64,000 bases of DNA from Streptomyces sp. NBC_01754 (GTDB taxonomy: Bacteria > Actinomycetota > Actinomycetes > Streptomycetales > Streptomycetaceae). This document shows, one piece after another, positions 34,328 through 43,827 of this stretch (its first letter is position 1; the number at the start of each line of letters is the position of its first letter). The notes beneath the pieces were generated by a model. The model was not told the origin of the DNA. It saw only the letters and a list, made by a program, of their open reading frames with translations, and ran no database searches. The position numbers were made by a program, and so were the translations under genes. The DNA is taken from positions 1 through 64,000 of the forward strand of contig NZ_CP109132.1 of the NCBI RefSeq assembly GCF_035918015.1. The letters run 5' to 3'.

Positions 34328-35947
34328 TCAGGCGCGCGCGAGCACGCGGCGCAGGGCGCCCGCGATCTCGTTGTCCGTTCCGCCGGGGCGGCCGGTCGTG
34401 GCGCGCCAGCAGACGAATCCGTCGGGGCGTACCAGCACGGCCCCGCCCTCCAGCAGTCCGTACCGCTGCCGGAACTGGCCGTCCTGGTCGCGGAGTCCGG
34501 CGCCGGAGCCGATGCTGTGCACGGTCAGCGTCAGGCCGAGCTCGCGGACGGCCCGGTCCGCGAGCTCCGCCCAATGGCCCGCGGCGGAATCGGCGAGCAG
34601 CACGAAGCCTCCGCCGAACAGGTCGAGCGTGGACAGGGGTCCGTGCTCGCCGTCCAGGGGGACGTGCGGGGCGCGCGCTCCGGGGCGGCCGCTGGGGTGC
34701 TCCGGGTCCTCGATGAGGGTGTCGGGGGACCCGTTCTCGGCGACGAAGGCACCGGCCGGATAGCAGTAGCCGAAGGTCATCGTGGTCTCGTCGAGCAACT
34801 CGTTCTCGACGTCCCTGAACTGCTTGCCCTCGCGCACCGCGAAGCGCAGCATCGCCTGCTTCACGGTCTCCTCGGCGACCGGCTTGCGCTCCGCCGCGTA
34901 CGACTCCAGCAGACCGGGTCCGGCCTGGCCGTTCAGTACCAGGGCGAGCTTCCAGGCGAGGTTGTACGCGTCCTGGATGCCGGTGCTGGCACCGAAGGCG
35001 CCGGTGGGCGGCATGACGTGCGCCGCGTCGCCGGCGACAAAGATCCGGCGGGTGGTGGACGCGTCCGCGACGCGCGCCGAGATGTCCCAGGCCGGCATGG
35101 CCACCGACTCGACCTTCAGCGGCAGTCCGGGGATGCCGACCGCGGCCCTGACCAGCTCGACGCACCGCTCTTCGGTGAAGTCGTCGGCGCTCTCGCCACG
35201 GTCGGGGAAGAAGGAGACGTTGATGACCCAGCGGCGGTCGTTGTCGATCGGGATGATGGTGCCGCGCACCTCGGGGTTGTTGACGTACGCGGCGATGATC
35301 TTCCGCCCGCGCAGCGCCGCCTCGAGGTCGGCCTCGAAGAAGAAGCTGACCAGATGGGTGAGGGTGCCGCGGCCGTGAGCGCCGATGGACAGCATCTCGC
35401 GCACCGGGCTGCGGCTTCCGTCGGCCGCTATGACGTACGAGGCGCGCAGTGCGCCGCTCTCGCCGGTTCCGAGGTCGGTGGTGCGCAGCAGCACCCCGTC
35501 GGCGTCCTGCTCGACCGCGTCGACGCGGGTGTGGAAGCGGACGTCAGCCCCTGCCTCGACGGCGCGTTCGCGCAGGATCGGCTCCAGCTGGTTCTGGTCG
35601 ATCAGCGTCCACTGCGTGGGGCTGATCCGGCCGATGTCATCGGGCGACGCGTTGGGCATCCGAACGCGCTCGTTGCCCGCCAGCGTCTCGACGTGGACCA
35701 GATCGGTGTTGCCGGAGATGGGCGAGCGCCCGGCCCGTACCCGCTCCTCCATGCCGACCGCTCGGTAGAGCTCCATGGTACGCGGGTTGATGGCGCGGGC
35801 CTTCGGGTGCGTGGAGGTGTCCGGGTGGCGCTCCACGAGCGTCGCGCGCACTCCGTGCGCGGCGAGGAACACGGCGGCCGACAGTCCGGTGAGCCCACCG
35901 CCGACGATGACGACCTGCGCCTGCTCCTGCGTCGTGTCCTGCGTCAT
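34328..35947 (-). CDS. FAD-dependent aromatic polyketide hydroxylase
   Basis: 539 aa from the ATG at 35947 (GAGGAG upstream). The complete family pattern is present: GGGLTGLSAAVFLA, the ribose-binding LVERHPDTSTHPKAR, DG motif VIAADGSRSPVREML, GD motif IFVAGDAAHVMPPTGAFGASTG, and a C-terminal thioredoxin-like domain ending with VRPDGFVCWRA. It would hydroxylate an aromatic polyketide intermediate using NAD(P)H and O2. It lies 11 bp after the O-methyltransferase gene in the same direction, so the two form an operon. It seems intact, unlike its relatives at 32250 and 43828. Confidence 0.88.
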   Translation of the reverse strand: MTQDTTQEQAQVVIVGGGLTGLSAAVFLAAHGVRATLVERHPDTSTHPKARAINPRTMELYRAVGMEERVRAGRSPISGNTDLVHVETLAGNERVRMPNASPDDIGRISPTQWTLIDQNQLEPILRERAVEAGADVRFHTRVDAVEQDADGVLLRTTDLGTGESGALRASYVIAADGSRSPVREMLSIGAHGRGTLTHLVSFFFEADLEAALRGRKIIAAYVNNPEVRGTIIPIDNDRRWVINVSFFPDRGESADDFTEERCVELVRAAVGIPGLPLKVESVAMPAWDISARVADASTTRRIFVAGDAAHVMPPTGAFGASTGIQDAYNLAWKLALVLNGQAGPGLLESYAAERKPVAEETVKQAMLRFAVREGKQFRDVENELLDETTMTFGYCYPAGAFVAENGSPDTLIEDPEHPSGRPGARAPHVPLDGEHGPLSTLDLFGGGFVLLADSAAGHWAELADRAVRELGLTLTVHSIGSGAGLRDQDGQFRQRYGLLEGGAVLVRPDGFVCWRATTGRPGGTDNEIAGALRRVLARA

Positions 35948-35958
35948 GGTCTCTCTCC

Positions 35959-36999
35959 TCACTTGTGGGACGTGTGGGCCGTCACGAGCGTGTGGGTGCC
36001 GAGCAGCGGCTCCGCACCGCCGTCGGTGAAACCCGCCTCACGCAGCCAGGTACGGCAGTCCGCCACCCGGTACTCGGAGCCGTCCGGGCTGACGAGCCTC
36101 GTGTGCAGGCTGCTGAGCAGCCGCTCGGGGTCGCTGCGGTCGTCGTCGATCATGCGGTCGTAGACGAGCACCGCGCCGCCGGGGCGGACCGCCTCGTGGA
36201 CCCGCCGCAGCAGGGTGCGCCGCCGGTCGGTGTCGAAGCCGTGCAGGATGTGGCCGAGGACGACGACGTCGGCCTGCGGAAGGTCGTCGGTGAAGAAGTC
36301 CCCGCCGGCGAAGGCGATCCGGTCGCCGAGGCCGAGCCGGCCGACGTGCTCGGTGAACAGCGGCCGGGTGCGTTCCAGATCGAAGCAGGTCGCCTCGAGG
36401 TGCGGGTGCGCCTTGACCAGGACGGCGGCAAGGTTGCCGCGGGCGCCGCCCAGGTCGACGAAGGAGCCGTGGCGACTCCAGTCGACGCGGCGGGCCAGTT
36501 CGGCGCCCATCCGGTCGCTGTAGGCGTCGAGACCTGCGAGGAACCGCTTCATCTTGCCGGGGTCCTGGTGCTTGTCGCCGACGAACCCGCCCTTGTCCGG
36601 GTCGAGATGCTGGGGTTCGCCGCTGCGCAGCGCCTCGGTGAGCCGGCCCCAGGTGCCGTACAGCGTCTCGTTCGTCAGCTCGACGAACCCGCCGAGGTAC
36701 GAGGACGAGCCGGGCACCAGATAGGTCTGCGCGAGCGCGGAGTTGCGGTAGCGGCCGTCCGTGCGCTCCAGCAGGCCGAGGCCGGCGAGAGCGTCGAGGT
36801 AGTCGGCGGCCATGCGGTGGTGCATCCCGGTGCGCTCGGCCGTACGGGCGGCGTCGGCGGGCCCGTCCGCGAGCGCCCCGAAGACGCCGAGCGTCACCGC
36901 GCTGTGCAACACCTTCGCGGCGCAGTCCGCGATGGTCAGCTTGATCAGCGGGCCGGGGTCGACCGCCGCGGCCTTTGTCGGGTCTTCGGTCGTGGTCAC
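35959..36999 (-). CDS. SAM-dependent O-methyltransferase (plant-type fold)
   Basis: 346 aa with an N-terminal dimerisation/winged-helix domain (VLHSAVTLGVFGALADGP, ALAGLGLLERTDGRYR) and a Rossmann domain containing the SAM motif VDLGGARGNLAAVL, the acidic CFDLER, and LGHILHGFD where the catalytic His is expected. The family (Methyltransf_2) methylates phenolic hydroxyls of aromatic polyketides. The C-terminus is somewhat short but contains the usual motifs. It begins the two-gene operon with the hydroxylase at 34328; a terminator hairpin upstream (37131-37166) separates it from the exporter. Confidence 0.85.
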   Translation of the reverse strand: MTTTEDPTKAAAVDPGPLIKLTIADCAAKVLHSAVTLGVFGALADGPADAARTAERTGMHHRMAADYLDALAGLGLLERTDGRYRNSALAQTYLVPGSSSYLGGFVELTNETLYGTWGRLTEALRSGEPQHLDPDKGGFVGDKHQDPGKMKRFLAGLDAYSDRMGAELARRVDWSRHGSFVDLGGARGNLAAVLVKAHPHLEATCFDLERTRPLFTEHVGRLGLGDRIAFAGGDFFTDDLPQADVVVLGHILHGFDTDRRRTLLRRVHEAVRPGGAVLVYDRMIDDDRSDPERLLSSLHTRLVSPDGSEYRVADCRTWLREAGFTDGGAEPLLGTHTLVTAHTSHK

Positions 37000-37130
37000 A
37001 CGGGCCTCCAGGGCACTCTCGGCATCTGTTTGCGGTGCTGCCCCCGACGATGGCCGGGGGGTGTCGAGCGGGGCTCGAAGAGCTCTGGAGCACGAGCGCA
37101 GGCGCGGACGACCGCGTACGGCAACGGCAC

Positions 37131-37166
37131 GAGGGCCGCTTCCCCCCGCACGGGGAAGCGGCCCTC
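37131..37166 (-). terminator. Terminator after the DHA2 exporter
   Basis: Perfect 15-bp arms (37131-37145, 37152-37166) with a 6-nt loop, 31 bp beyond the exporter stop. Confidence 0.85.
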
Positions 37167-37196
37167 CTGGTGGTGGACTTCGGCGCCCTGAGGCGC

Positions 37197-38774
37197 TCAG
37201 TGCCGGTCGGCGTGCTCCTCCGAGGAGCCCTCGGAACCGCCGTGGTCCCAGGAGCGCAGCGGCATGTTCTTCATCAGCAGGGCAATGCCCAGGCCGACGA
37301 CGAGCACCGGCACCGCGGCGAGGAAGACGGGGCTGAGCGCGGCGGCGTAGGCGTGCTCGACCGCGTCGCGCACAGGAGCGGCCAGCTTCGTCAGCACCTC
37401 GTTCGAGGAGAGCGAGTTGTGGTCGATCCCGTCGAGCGCCCCGGCAGGAACCCGCTTGGCGAGGTCCTCTGTGAGCCGGTTGTAGAAGATCGCGGCGAAC
37501 ACCGAGATGCCCAGGGTGCTGCCGAGCTGGCGGGTGAAGGCCACCGTGGCGTGCACGGCGCCGATGTCGTCACGCGGCGCGGTGTTCTGCGCGGCCATGG
37601 TGAGGACCTGCATGTTGAGACCCGCGGCGATGCCGAACAGCAGCATGTAGGCGATGGCAACGACCCGCGGTGTGCCGGTGTCCATGGTGGAGAGGAGCAG
37701 CGCGCCGGCGATGCCGGTGGCCATGCTGAGCACCGGATACCACTTGTACCTGCCGGTCTTCGTGATGATCTGGCCGCTGACGACCGAGGCCGCGACGAGC
37801 CCGAACATCATCGGCAGCAGCACGACACCGGACATGGTGGGGCTGGCGCCGGTGACGACCTGGATGTACAGCGCGAGGAAGTTGACGGCGCCGAGGAAGA
37901 CGATGCCCGCGGCGATGCTGACCAGGACGCTGACGCTGAACGTGGAGTCACGGAACAGATGGAGCGGGATGACCGGCTCGGGAGCGCGTCGCTCGGCCGC
38001 CACGAACAGGCCGCCCATGACGATGGAGAGGGCGGCGAGACCGAGGATCTGCGGTGAGATCCAGTCGTACTTCACCCCGCCCCAGCTCGCGAGCAGTGTG
38101 AGGGCGACGATCGCGGCGCTGAGGGTGATGAAGCCCGCGTAGTCGATGTGTGCGCGCCGGGACTTGGGCGGCAGATGCAGACAGCCCGCGACGAGCACGA
38201 AGACGATCACGCCGAGGGGTAGATTGATCAGGAACACCCAGTGCCAGCTGAGCAGATCGGTGAGCACACCGCCGACCGCCGGTCCCGCGAGAGCCGCCGC
38301 CGCGAAGACGATGCCGAACAGGTTGAAGTACTTGGCGCCCTCACGTGGGCTGAACAGGTCGCCGATGATGGCGAGTACGGACACGAACAGTCCGCCGGCG
38401 CCGACGCCCTGCACGGTGCGGAACAGGATCAGCTGCTCCATGGACTGCGCGGCTCCCGCGGTGGCGGAGCCGACGACGAAGATCGCGATGGCGACGAGGA
38501 AGACCTTCTTGCGTCCGAAGAGGTCCCCGAGCTTGCCGTAGACAGGGGTGGTGACGCTGCTGGCGATGATGTACGCGGTGGTCACCCAGGCGAACTGGTC
38601 GAGGCCGCCGAGGTCCCCGACGATGCGGGGCAGGGCGGTGGCGACGATCTGTGAGTCGAGCATCGCCAGGAAGATCGCGAGCATGCAGGCCGCGATGACG
38701 GTGGAGATCCTGGTGTCTGGCGCTGGACTCGCGCCGGTCTGAGGGGCGTTGGAATCGGTGGTCGGGGCGGACAC
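37197..38774 (-). CDS. MFS drug exporter, DHA2 (14-TMS) family
   Basis: 525 aa with about fourteen hydrophobic helices. DHA2 hallmarks are LDSQIVATALPRIVGDLGG in helix 1 and the motif-A loop YGKLGDLFGRKKVFL. A large C-terminal hydrophilic region precedes the last helix. It is most likely the self-resistance efflux pump of the polyketide locus. It lies downstream of the quinone oxidoreductase gene on the same strand, but a hairpin at 38931-38968 separates them, so it probably also has its own promoter in 38775-38930. Confidence 0.9.
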   Translation of the reverse strand: MSAPTTDSNAPQTGASPAPDTRISTVIAACMLAIFLAMLDSQIVATALPRIVGDLGGLDQFAWVTTAYIIASSVTTPVYGKLGDLFGRKKVFLVAIAIFVVGSATAGAAQSMEQLILFRTVQGVGAGGLFVSVLAIIGDLFSPREGAKYFNLFGIVFAAAALAGPAVGGVLTDLLSWHWVFLINLPLGVIVFVLVAGCLHLPPKSRRAHIDYAGFITLSAAIVALTLLASWGGVKYDWISPQILGLAALSIVMGGLFVAAERRAPEPVIPLHLFRDSTFSVSVLVSIAAGIVFLGAVNFLALYIQVVTGASPTMSGVVLLPMMFGLVAASVVSGQIITKTGRYKWYPVLSMATGIAGALLLSTMDTGTPRVVAIAYMLLFGIAAGLNMQVLTMAAQNTAPRDDIGAVHATVAFTRQLGSTLGISVFAAIFYNRLTEDLAKRVPAGALDGIDHNSLSSNEVLTKLAAPVRDAVEHAYAAALSPVFLAAVPVLVVGLGIALLMKNMPLRSWDHGGSEGSSEEHADRH

Positions 38775-38930
38775 GGAAGTGACCTTTCGGTAGTGGGATC
38801 AGGGGTGCCGCGTGCGGCGGCTGCCGCTGCGAGTGGTGTGCCGTCCCCGTCCCGTCGGCCGCGGTACTCGGCCGACGTCATGGCCTGTCCGAAAAGGGGA
38901 TCTTCACTTCGCCAGGTGTGCGGTACTGGG

Positions 38931-38968
38931 GTGGCCGGCCGCGATCGGGGGAGGTCGCGGCCGGCCAC
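38931..38968 (-). terminator. Terminator after the quinone oxidoreductase gene
   Basis: Arms 38931-38945 and 38954-38968 pair over 14 bp plus a G-T wobble around an 8-nt loop, 18 bp beyond the stop codon. Confidence 0.75.
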
Positions 38969-38985
38969 GACTGCGAGGAGGGCCG

Positions 38986-39963
38986 TCAGGGAACGAGGAC
39001 GACCTTGCCGAGCTGCGCCCGGGCCTCCATCAGTTCGTGAGCCTTGGCGGCGTCCACGAGGGGAAGCCGCTCGTGCACGATCGGCCGGACCTTGCCGGAG
39101 CTGATCATGTCGAACAGATCCCGCCGGCCCGCGGCGATGGCCTCGGGCCTGTTGTAGAGCATCGCGTAGAGCGCGAAGCCGGCCACGGTCTTCATGCGGC
39201 TGAGCATCAGCGGGTTGACCGGCTGGATGTCGCCGCTGGCCGAGCCGTAGAAGACCAGTCGGCCGAACTGAGCGGTCAGGGCGACGCTCTTGATGAGGAT
39301 GTCGCCGCCGACCGTCTCCAGGACGACATCGGCGCCACGGCCCTCGGTGGCGGCCTTGACCTGGTCGTCCCAGTCCTCGTCCGTGTAGTTGACCGTCACG
39401 TCGGCGCCCAGGTCACGGACGAAGTCCAGCTTGGCCTGGGTGCTCGCGGTGGCGATGACCTTGCCCGCGCCCATCGCCTTGGCGATCTGGACGGCGAGGT
39501 GGCCGACACCGCCCGAGGCGGCGTCGATCAGCACGGTCTCACCGGGCTTGAGCTGACCGGACTCCTTGAGTGCGTGGTAGGCGGTCTGGCACGGGCTGGG
39601 CAGCAGGGTCGCCTCGGCGGCGTCCATGGTGTCCGGGATGGCAATGGCCCAGGCCGGGTCGGCGATCACATGGTCGGCGTAGGCACTGTGGTCGACGTCG
39701 ACGACGATACGGTCACCGACCCGGAGGTCGGTGACACCCTCGCCGAGGGCCTCGACGGTGCCGGCGACGTCGCCGCCGGGGACGCCCGGCAGCGAGGCGT
39801 GGCCGCCGATCGGAATGCCCTGGCGGCGCTGGACCTCGGCGAACGTGACGCCGATGGCCTCTGAGCGGATCAGCACTTCGCCCGGTCCGGGCTGCGGCTT
39901 CTCCGCCTCTTCGACACGCAGCACTGAGGGGGCTCCGTGCTCGTCGTGGCGGACGATACGCAT
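38986..39963 (-). CDS. Zinc-independent quinone oxidoreductase (MDR superfamily)
   Basis: 325 aa. It has a GroES-like N-terminal half (PGPGEVLIRSEAIGVTFAEVQRRQG) and a Rossmann half with the NADPH motif AASGGVGHLAVQIAKAMGAG and VLETVGGDILIKSV. There are no zinc-ligand cysteines, so this is a QOR-type NADPH enone/quinone reductase. It starts at ATG 39963 with GGGAGAAG upstream. Directly upstream an IS4-family element has inserted (39985); its duplicated target CAACTAGGAG reaches to nine bases from the Shine-Dalgarno, and the native promoter probably now lies beyond the element near 41583-41617. A close paralogue is at 41697. Confidence 0.88.
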   Translation of the reverse strand: MRIVRHDEHGAPSVLRVEEAEKPQPGPGEVLIRSEAIGVTFAEVQRRQGIPIGGHASLPGVPGGDVAGTVEALGEGVTDLRVGDRIVVDVDHSAYADHVIADPAWAIAIPDTMDAAEATLLPSPCQTAYHALKESGQLKPGETVLIDAASGGVGHLAVQIAKAMGAGKVIATASTQAKLDFVRDLGADVTVNYTDEDWDDQVKAATEGRGADVVLETVGGDILIKSVALTAQFGRLVFYGSASGDIQPVNPLMLSRMKTVAGFALYAMLYNRPEAIAAGRRDLFDMISSGKVRPIVHERLPLVDAAKAHELMEARAQLGKVVLVP

Positions 39964-39984
39964 GGTTCTTCTCCCAACTAGGAG

Positions 39985-41524
39985 CAATGCCGTTCGGTTA
40001 GCCGTCTGGCGGGTTTGGCAATGTGTTGATCTCGATATGGACGGCGGTTCTGTGGGTTCGGTGGTCGGTGTGGCGGCCGACGGCGCGGTACTTGGAGTTG
40101 ATCGCTCGTTTCTTCACGCGGGGCCGGGACCGGTGACGGCGGGCGGGCAGGAGGCCGTTGAGTATGGCGGTGCCGATTTGTCCGACGAGGTCGGTCTGGG
40201 CGTGGGGGATGATGCCGGCGGCCCGGATGATCTGGTCACGTGCTGTGTTCAGCGCGATGGTGAATGCGGCGCGGTCGGGGTCGATGTCGGGCCGGTGCAG
40301 GACGGCGTCGCTCATCGCGGTGCGTAGTGCCTGGTAGGCGACCAGAAGTGCCCAGGTCTCCTGGGTGACGGCCGCCGGGTGGCGGCCGCGCAGGACTCTG
40401 CCGCCGAGGATGGCCGATTTCAGCTCGCAGTAGCTGGTCTCGATCTCCCAGCGCTCTCGGTAGAGCCTGACCAGGGCGGTGGCGGGTGCTTCGTCGGGGT
40501 CGAGCAGGCTGGTGACCAGCCGGTAGGTGCTGTGGGTGGCGGTGTGTTCGCTGGTGCTGTCGGCAGGGGTGAGGGTGAGGGTGGCCTCAATGACACGGAC
40601 GGGGACTTCACCTATGCGGGACAGGAACGTGCCGTCGGGCAGACGGCGCAGGATCGGCAGCTTGAGCGCTGTGCTGTGGGTCTTGGCCCGGATAAGGAAG
40701 TCCGCGCCCGTGGATGCGACCGTGTCCACGAACCTGGTGGCTGAGAAGTTTCGGTCACCCAGCAGCAGCATCCCGCGCCGGAGTGCTCTGGTCGTGCCCG
40801 CGCCTGTGACCAGGTCACGGGCGTAGGTCAGCTCGCCGGTCACGTCGGTGCCGAAGACGGCGTCCATGAGGGTTCGGGTCCCGCAGGCCGTCAGCGTGAC
40901 CAGACGCAGCATCGGGTAACCAGCCGGGCCCGTTCGGTCCGGCCTTCGCCTTGGGGAACACCGACAGGTTCGCGGGCGTGTCCGGCAGCGCGATCTGGGC
41001 CCCATCGATCGCGACCACCAGCCTGCCCGCGAACCGTGTCACCTGTGTCGCGGTCACCGCTGCGGGGCCTTTGACCAGATCGAACAGTGCTTTCAACGGT
41101 CTGGGGCCGACCCGCCGCATCGCAGCCGTGATCGATGAAGGCGCCGGTACAGGCAGCGGCACAGGCAGCGAGGCGTTCAGCCGGGACCAGATTCCCGTCC
41201 AGCCCGTCCCGGTGAACAGCGCGCCTGCGAGCAGGAGGTAGACCACCACCCGCGACGGCAGCCGCCGCACCCGATGCTGCAGACCACCCGCGGACGCGAG
41301 TGCCTCGTCGACAAGATCGAACGGAACAACCTGGGTCAACTCGCCCAGGTGCCCCACGGCAAACACACCGGGAGCATGCGTAATGACAGAATCAGACACT
41401 GCAGCCCTTGCAGAGGAACACGAGTCTTGGCGGACCCGAGAACCACTACAAGGGCTGCACCCGTATCACCAGCCGAAACGCCGAGAGTTGCACCGCCGAA
41501 CGAACCCCTAACCGAACGGCATTG
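39985..41524 (-). mobile_element. IS4-family insertion sequence with 10-bp target duplication
   Basis: Perfect terminal inverted repeats CAATGCCGTTCGGTTAG (39985-40001) and CTAACCGAACGGCATTG (41508-41524), flanked by the direct repeat CAACTAGGAG at 39975-39984 and 41525-41534. The element is 1540 bp. Intact ends and a perfect duplication indicate a recent insertion. Confidence 0.92.
39998..41399 (-). pseudogene. IS4-family transposase with one frameshift
   Basis: The N-terminal part (start ATG 41399) carries GRLVVAIDGAQIALPDTPAN with the first catalytic Asp. The frame then changes near 40915-40935, where GPNGPGWLPDA should read GPAGYPMLRLVTLTA. The second frame continues with LLLGDRNFSATRF (second Asp) and LYRERWEIETSYCELKSAI (Y-x2-R-W-x-IE-x6-K motif, third acid). 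One single-base change separates two otherwise complete halves, so it is a very recent lesion, a sequencing error, or a programmed shift. Confidence 0.85.
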
Positions 41525-41582
41525 CAACTAGGAGGTGTTGTCGAGCCGCGAAGACGCCGGCGGCTCAGCCCAGGGATCCGGG

Positions 41583-41617
41583 ACTAATTACATGCCGTCA
41601 CGCATGTGTTTGTTAGT
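41583..41617. promoter_or_regulatory. Nested inverted repeat, likely displaced promoter/operator
   Basis: Inner arms ACATGC (41590-41595) and GCATGT (41602-41607) and outer arms ACTAA (41583-41587) and TTAGT (41613-41617) form an AT-rich palindromic region of operator type. It lies between the IS4 right end and the stop of the next gene, where the promoter of the 38986-39963 gene should have been before the insertion. The rest of 41535-41696 shows no gene. Confidence 0.45.
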
Positions 41618-41696
41618 CTACATATTAGCGGTGCAAGGCCCTCGTCCGGCCGGCTGCCCGCCGGACACCCGGACTTTCCGGGCAGCCGGACCTGTG

Positions 41697-42673
41697 TCAG
41701 GGGACGAGGACCACGCGGCCGAGCTGGGAGCGTTCCTCCATCAGCGCGTGCGCGTCCGCGGCCCGCTCCAGCGGCAGTTCGGCGTGCACGACAGGCCGCA
41801 CTTTGCCGGAGGCGACGAGCTCCAGCAGCTCCTTCGCCCCCTCGGCCAGCGCCTTCGGCCGATGGGCCATCACGCCCCACATGCTGAAGCCCATGACCGT
41901 ACGGTTGTCGAAGATGTCGGCGACCTCGACCGCCGGAACCTCGCCGCTCGCCGTGCCGTACACCACCATCCGCCCGAACGGGGCGATCAGGCCGACACTT
42001 CGGGCCAGGACCGACCCACCCACGGTCTCCAGGACGACGTCGACGCCCTTGCCGCCGGTGGCGGCCAGGATCTTCTTGTCCCAGTCGTCCTGGCTGTAGT
42101 CGGCGGTGAGGTCGGCGCCGAGCGAGACGGCGAAGTCCAGCTTGTCCTGGCTGCTCGCGGCCGCGATCACCTGGCCCGCGCCCAGCGCCTTGGTCAGTTG
42201 GACCAGCAGATGGCCGATGCCCCCGCCGCCGCCGTGATCAGCACGGACTCCCCCGGCTGCAGCCGGGCCGCCGTGACGAGCGCGTGATACGCGGTCTGGG
42301 CGGGGATCGGCAGGGACGTGGCCTGCCCGGCGTCGATCCCTTCGGGGACGGTGAACAGCCAGTCGGCGCGGGCCACGACGTACTCTGCGTACCCGTCGGC
42401 CGCGACGCCGGTGACCACTCGTTCCCCGACACGTACCTGGGTCACGCCTTCACCGAGGGCCTCGACGGTGCCGGCGACATCACCGCCCGGAGACCCGGGA
42501 AGGGTCGCCGGGCCACCGACCGGGATGCCCTGCCGACGCTGGCACTCGGCGAAGTTGACGCCGATCGCCTCGGTACGGATCAGCACCTCGCCGGGCCCGG
42601 GTGCCGGTTTGCCTGCCTCCTCGACGCGCAGCACCGCAGGGGGGCCGAACTCGTGGTGACGGGCGATACGCAT
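41697..42673 (-). pseudogene. Quinone oxidoreductase, single-base frameshift
   Basis: A close paralogue of the gene at 38986. It starts at ATG 42673 with MRIARHHEFGPPAVLRVEE and has the GroES-like half intact. At the NADPH motif the frame breaks in a G run near 42215-42225: GCGGGGGCATCGGCCATCTG reads AGASAIC but with one more G gives AGGIGHLLVQL, and the second frame continues to VVLETVGGSVLARSV and RVVLVP with a stop at 41697. One base restores the protein, so either a recent mutation or a base-calling error in the homopolymer explains it. Confidence 0.8.
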
Positions 42674-42755
42674 GGTCGTACTCCTCTTGCTCGTGCGAAT
42701 GGGGGGTTGTCGTACGTGTGGTGTCACGCGCGCAGGTGCGGGAGGACGGCGCGGC

Positions 42756-43757
42756 TCAGGCAGGGGTGAACTCGGCCAGCGAGCGGACCGGGCCCAGTTC
42801 GGCCACCCGGCGCAGCGCCAGTCCGGACTCCGCACCGAGGCCGCGCAGTTCCTCGGCGGTCCGCATCCGCCCGTCCAGATAGACGAGCATCCGCAGGTCC
42901 AGATCGGTCTGGTCGGTCTGCACATCGAGCAGCCCTTCCAGGACCATGACCCGGCCGCCCGGGGCGACGGCCTCGGCGCAGCGCCGCAGGATGGCGACGG
43001 CTCGCTCGTCGGGCCAGTTGAGCAGCACATTGGCCAGCAGGTAGACATCGGCGCCAGCGGGCAGCGGGTCGAAGAAGCTGCCGACCACCGCTGTGCAGCG
43101 CTCACCGAGTCCGGCCGCGGCGAAGTCCCGTTCGGCCGCGGCCGCCGGCCGCTCCAGGTCGACGAGCGTGCCCCGCATCCCCGGCCTGCTGCCGACCACG
43201 GCCGCCAGCAGGGTGCCGCTGCCTCCGCCCACGTCCACGACGTGCCGTACGCCCTCCCAGTCGCCCTCGGAGACAAGCGCGGGGACGACCCACTCCATGC
43301 TCGCCGCCATGCGCCGGGCGAAGGACTGCGCGAGCGCGGGGTCGGCCTCGAGGTCCTCCCAGAACTCGCTGCCGTACACCAAGGAGTAGACGGACTTCCC
43401 GGTGCGCACGGCGTCGAGCAGCCGGAAGAAGGCGAGATCGCCCCTGCTGATCGGTCCGTCCAGAGCGAGCCAGTCACGGCCCGAGCCGGGGACATCGCCG
43501 CGCAGCAGGGTGCCGAGTTCGGTCAGTTCGTAGCCGCCGTCGGATGTTGTGCGGTAGACGCCCGCGTTCACCAGGTGGCCGAGGAGGCGGCGCAGGGCAC
43601 CGGGGTCCACGGACGCCGCACGGGCCAGCGCCGCCGCGGTGACCGCTCCGGCCGCCATGTAGTCCGACAGCCGGAGCGTGGCCGCGGCTCTGATGGCCAT
43701 AGGGGTGATCAGATCGCTCTTTCGCATCAGCTCCCTGGACCAGGGTGGTGCGCTCAC
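42756..43757 (-). CDS. SAM-dependent O-methyltransferase
   Basis: 333 aa, Methyltransf_2 type: N-terminal winged-helix dimerisation domain (TPMAIRAAATLRLSDYMAAG, LLGHLVNAGVYR), SAM motif VVDVGGGSGTLLAAV, acidic LVDLERP, and LLANVLLNWPDE in the catalytic region. It resembles the anthracycline/aromatic polyketide methyltransferases acting on phenols or C-10 carboxyls. Spacing places it in an operon with the frameshifted FAD monooxygenase upstream (70 bp) and the quinone oxidoreductase downstream (82 bp). No defect is visible. Confidence 0.87.
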   Translation of the reverse strand: MSAPPWSRELMRKSDLITPMAIRAAATLRLSDYMAAGAVTAAALARAASVDPGALRRLLGHLVNAGVYRTTSDGGYELTELGTLLRGDVPGSGRDWLALDGPISRGDLAFFRLLDAVRTGKSVYSLVYGSEFWEDLEADPALAQSFARRMAASMEWVVPALVSEGDWEGVRHVVDVGGGSGTLLAAVVGSRPGMRGTLVDLERPAAAAERDFAAAGLGERCTAVVGSFFDPLPAGADVYLLANVLLNWPDERAVAILRRCAEAVAPGGRVMVLEGLLDVQTDQTDLDLRMLVYLDGRMRTAEELRGLGAESGLALRRVAELGPVRSLAEFTPA

Positions 43758-43827
43758 GGACTCTCCTTGTTGCGGTGCGTTCGGTGGCGGTGCGGCAGGG
43801 ACTCGGCGAGCGGGTGAGTTAGCGGCG

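Noticed and set aside
34019..36163. 714-codon frame antisense to the hydroxylase and methyltransferase
   Set aside because: Shadow composition; it crosses the terminator hairpin at 34086-34130 and two gene boundaries.
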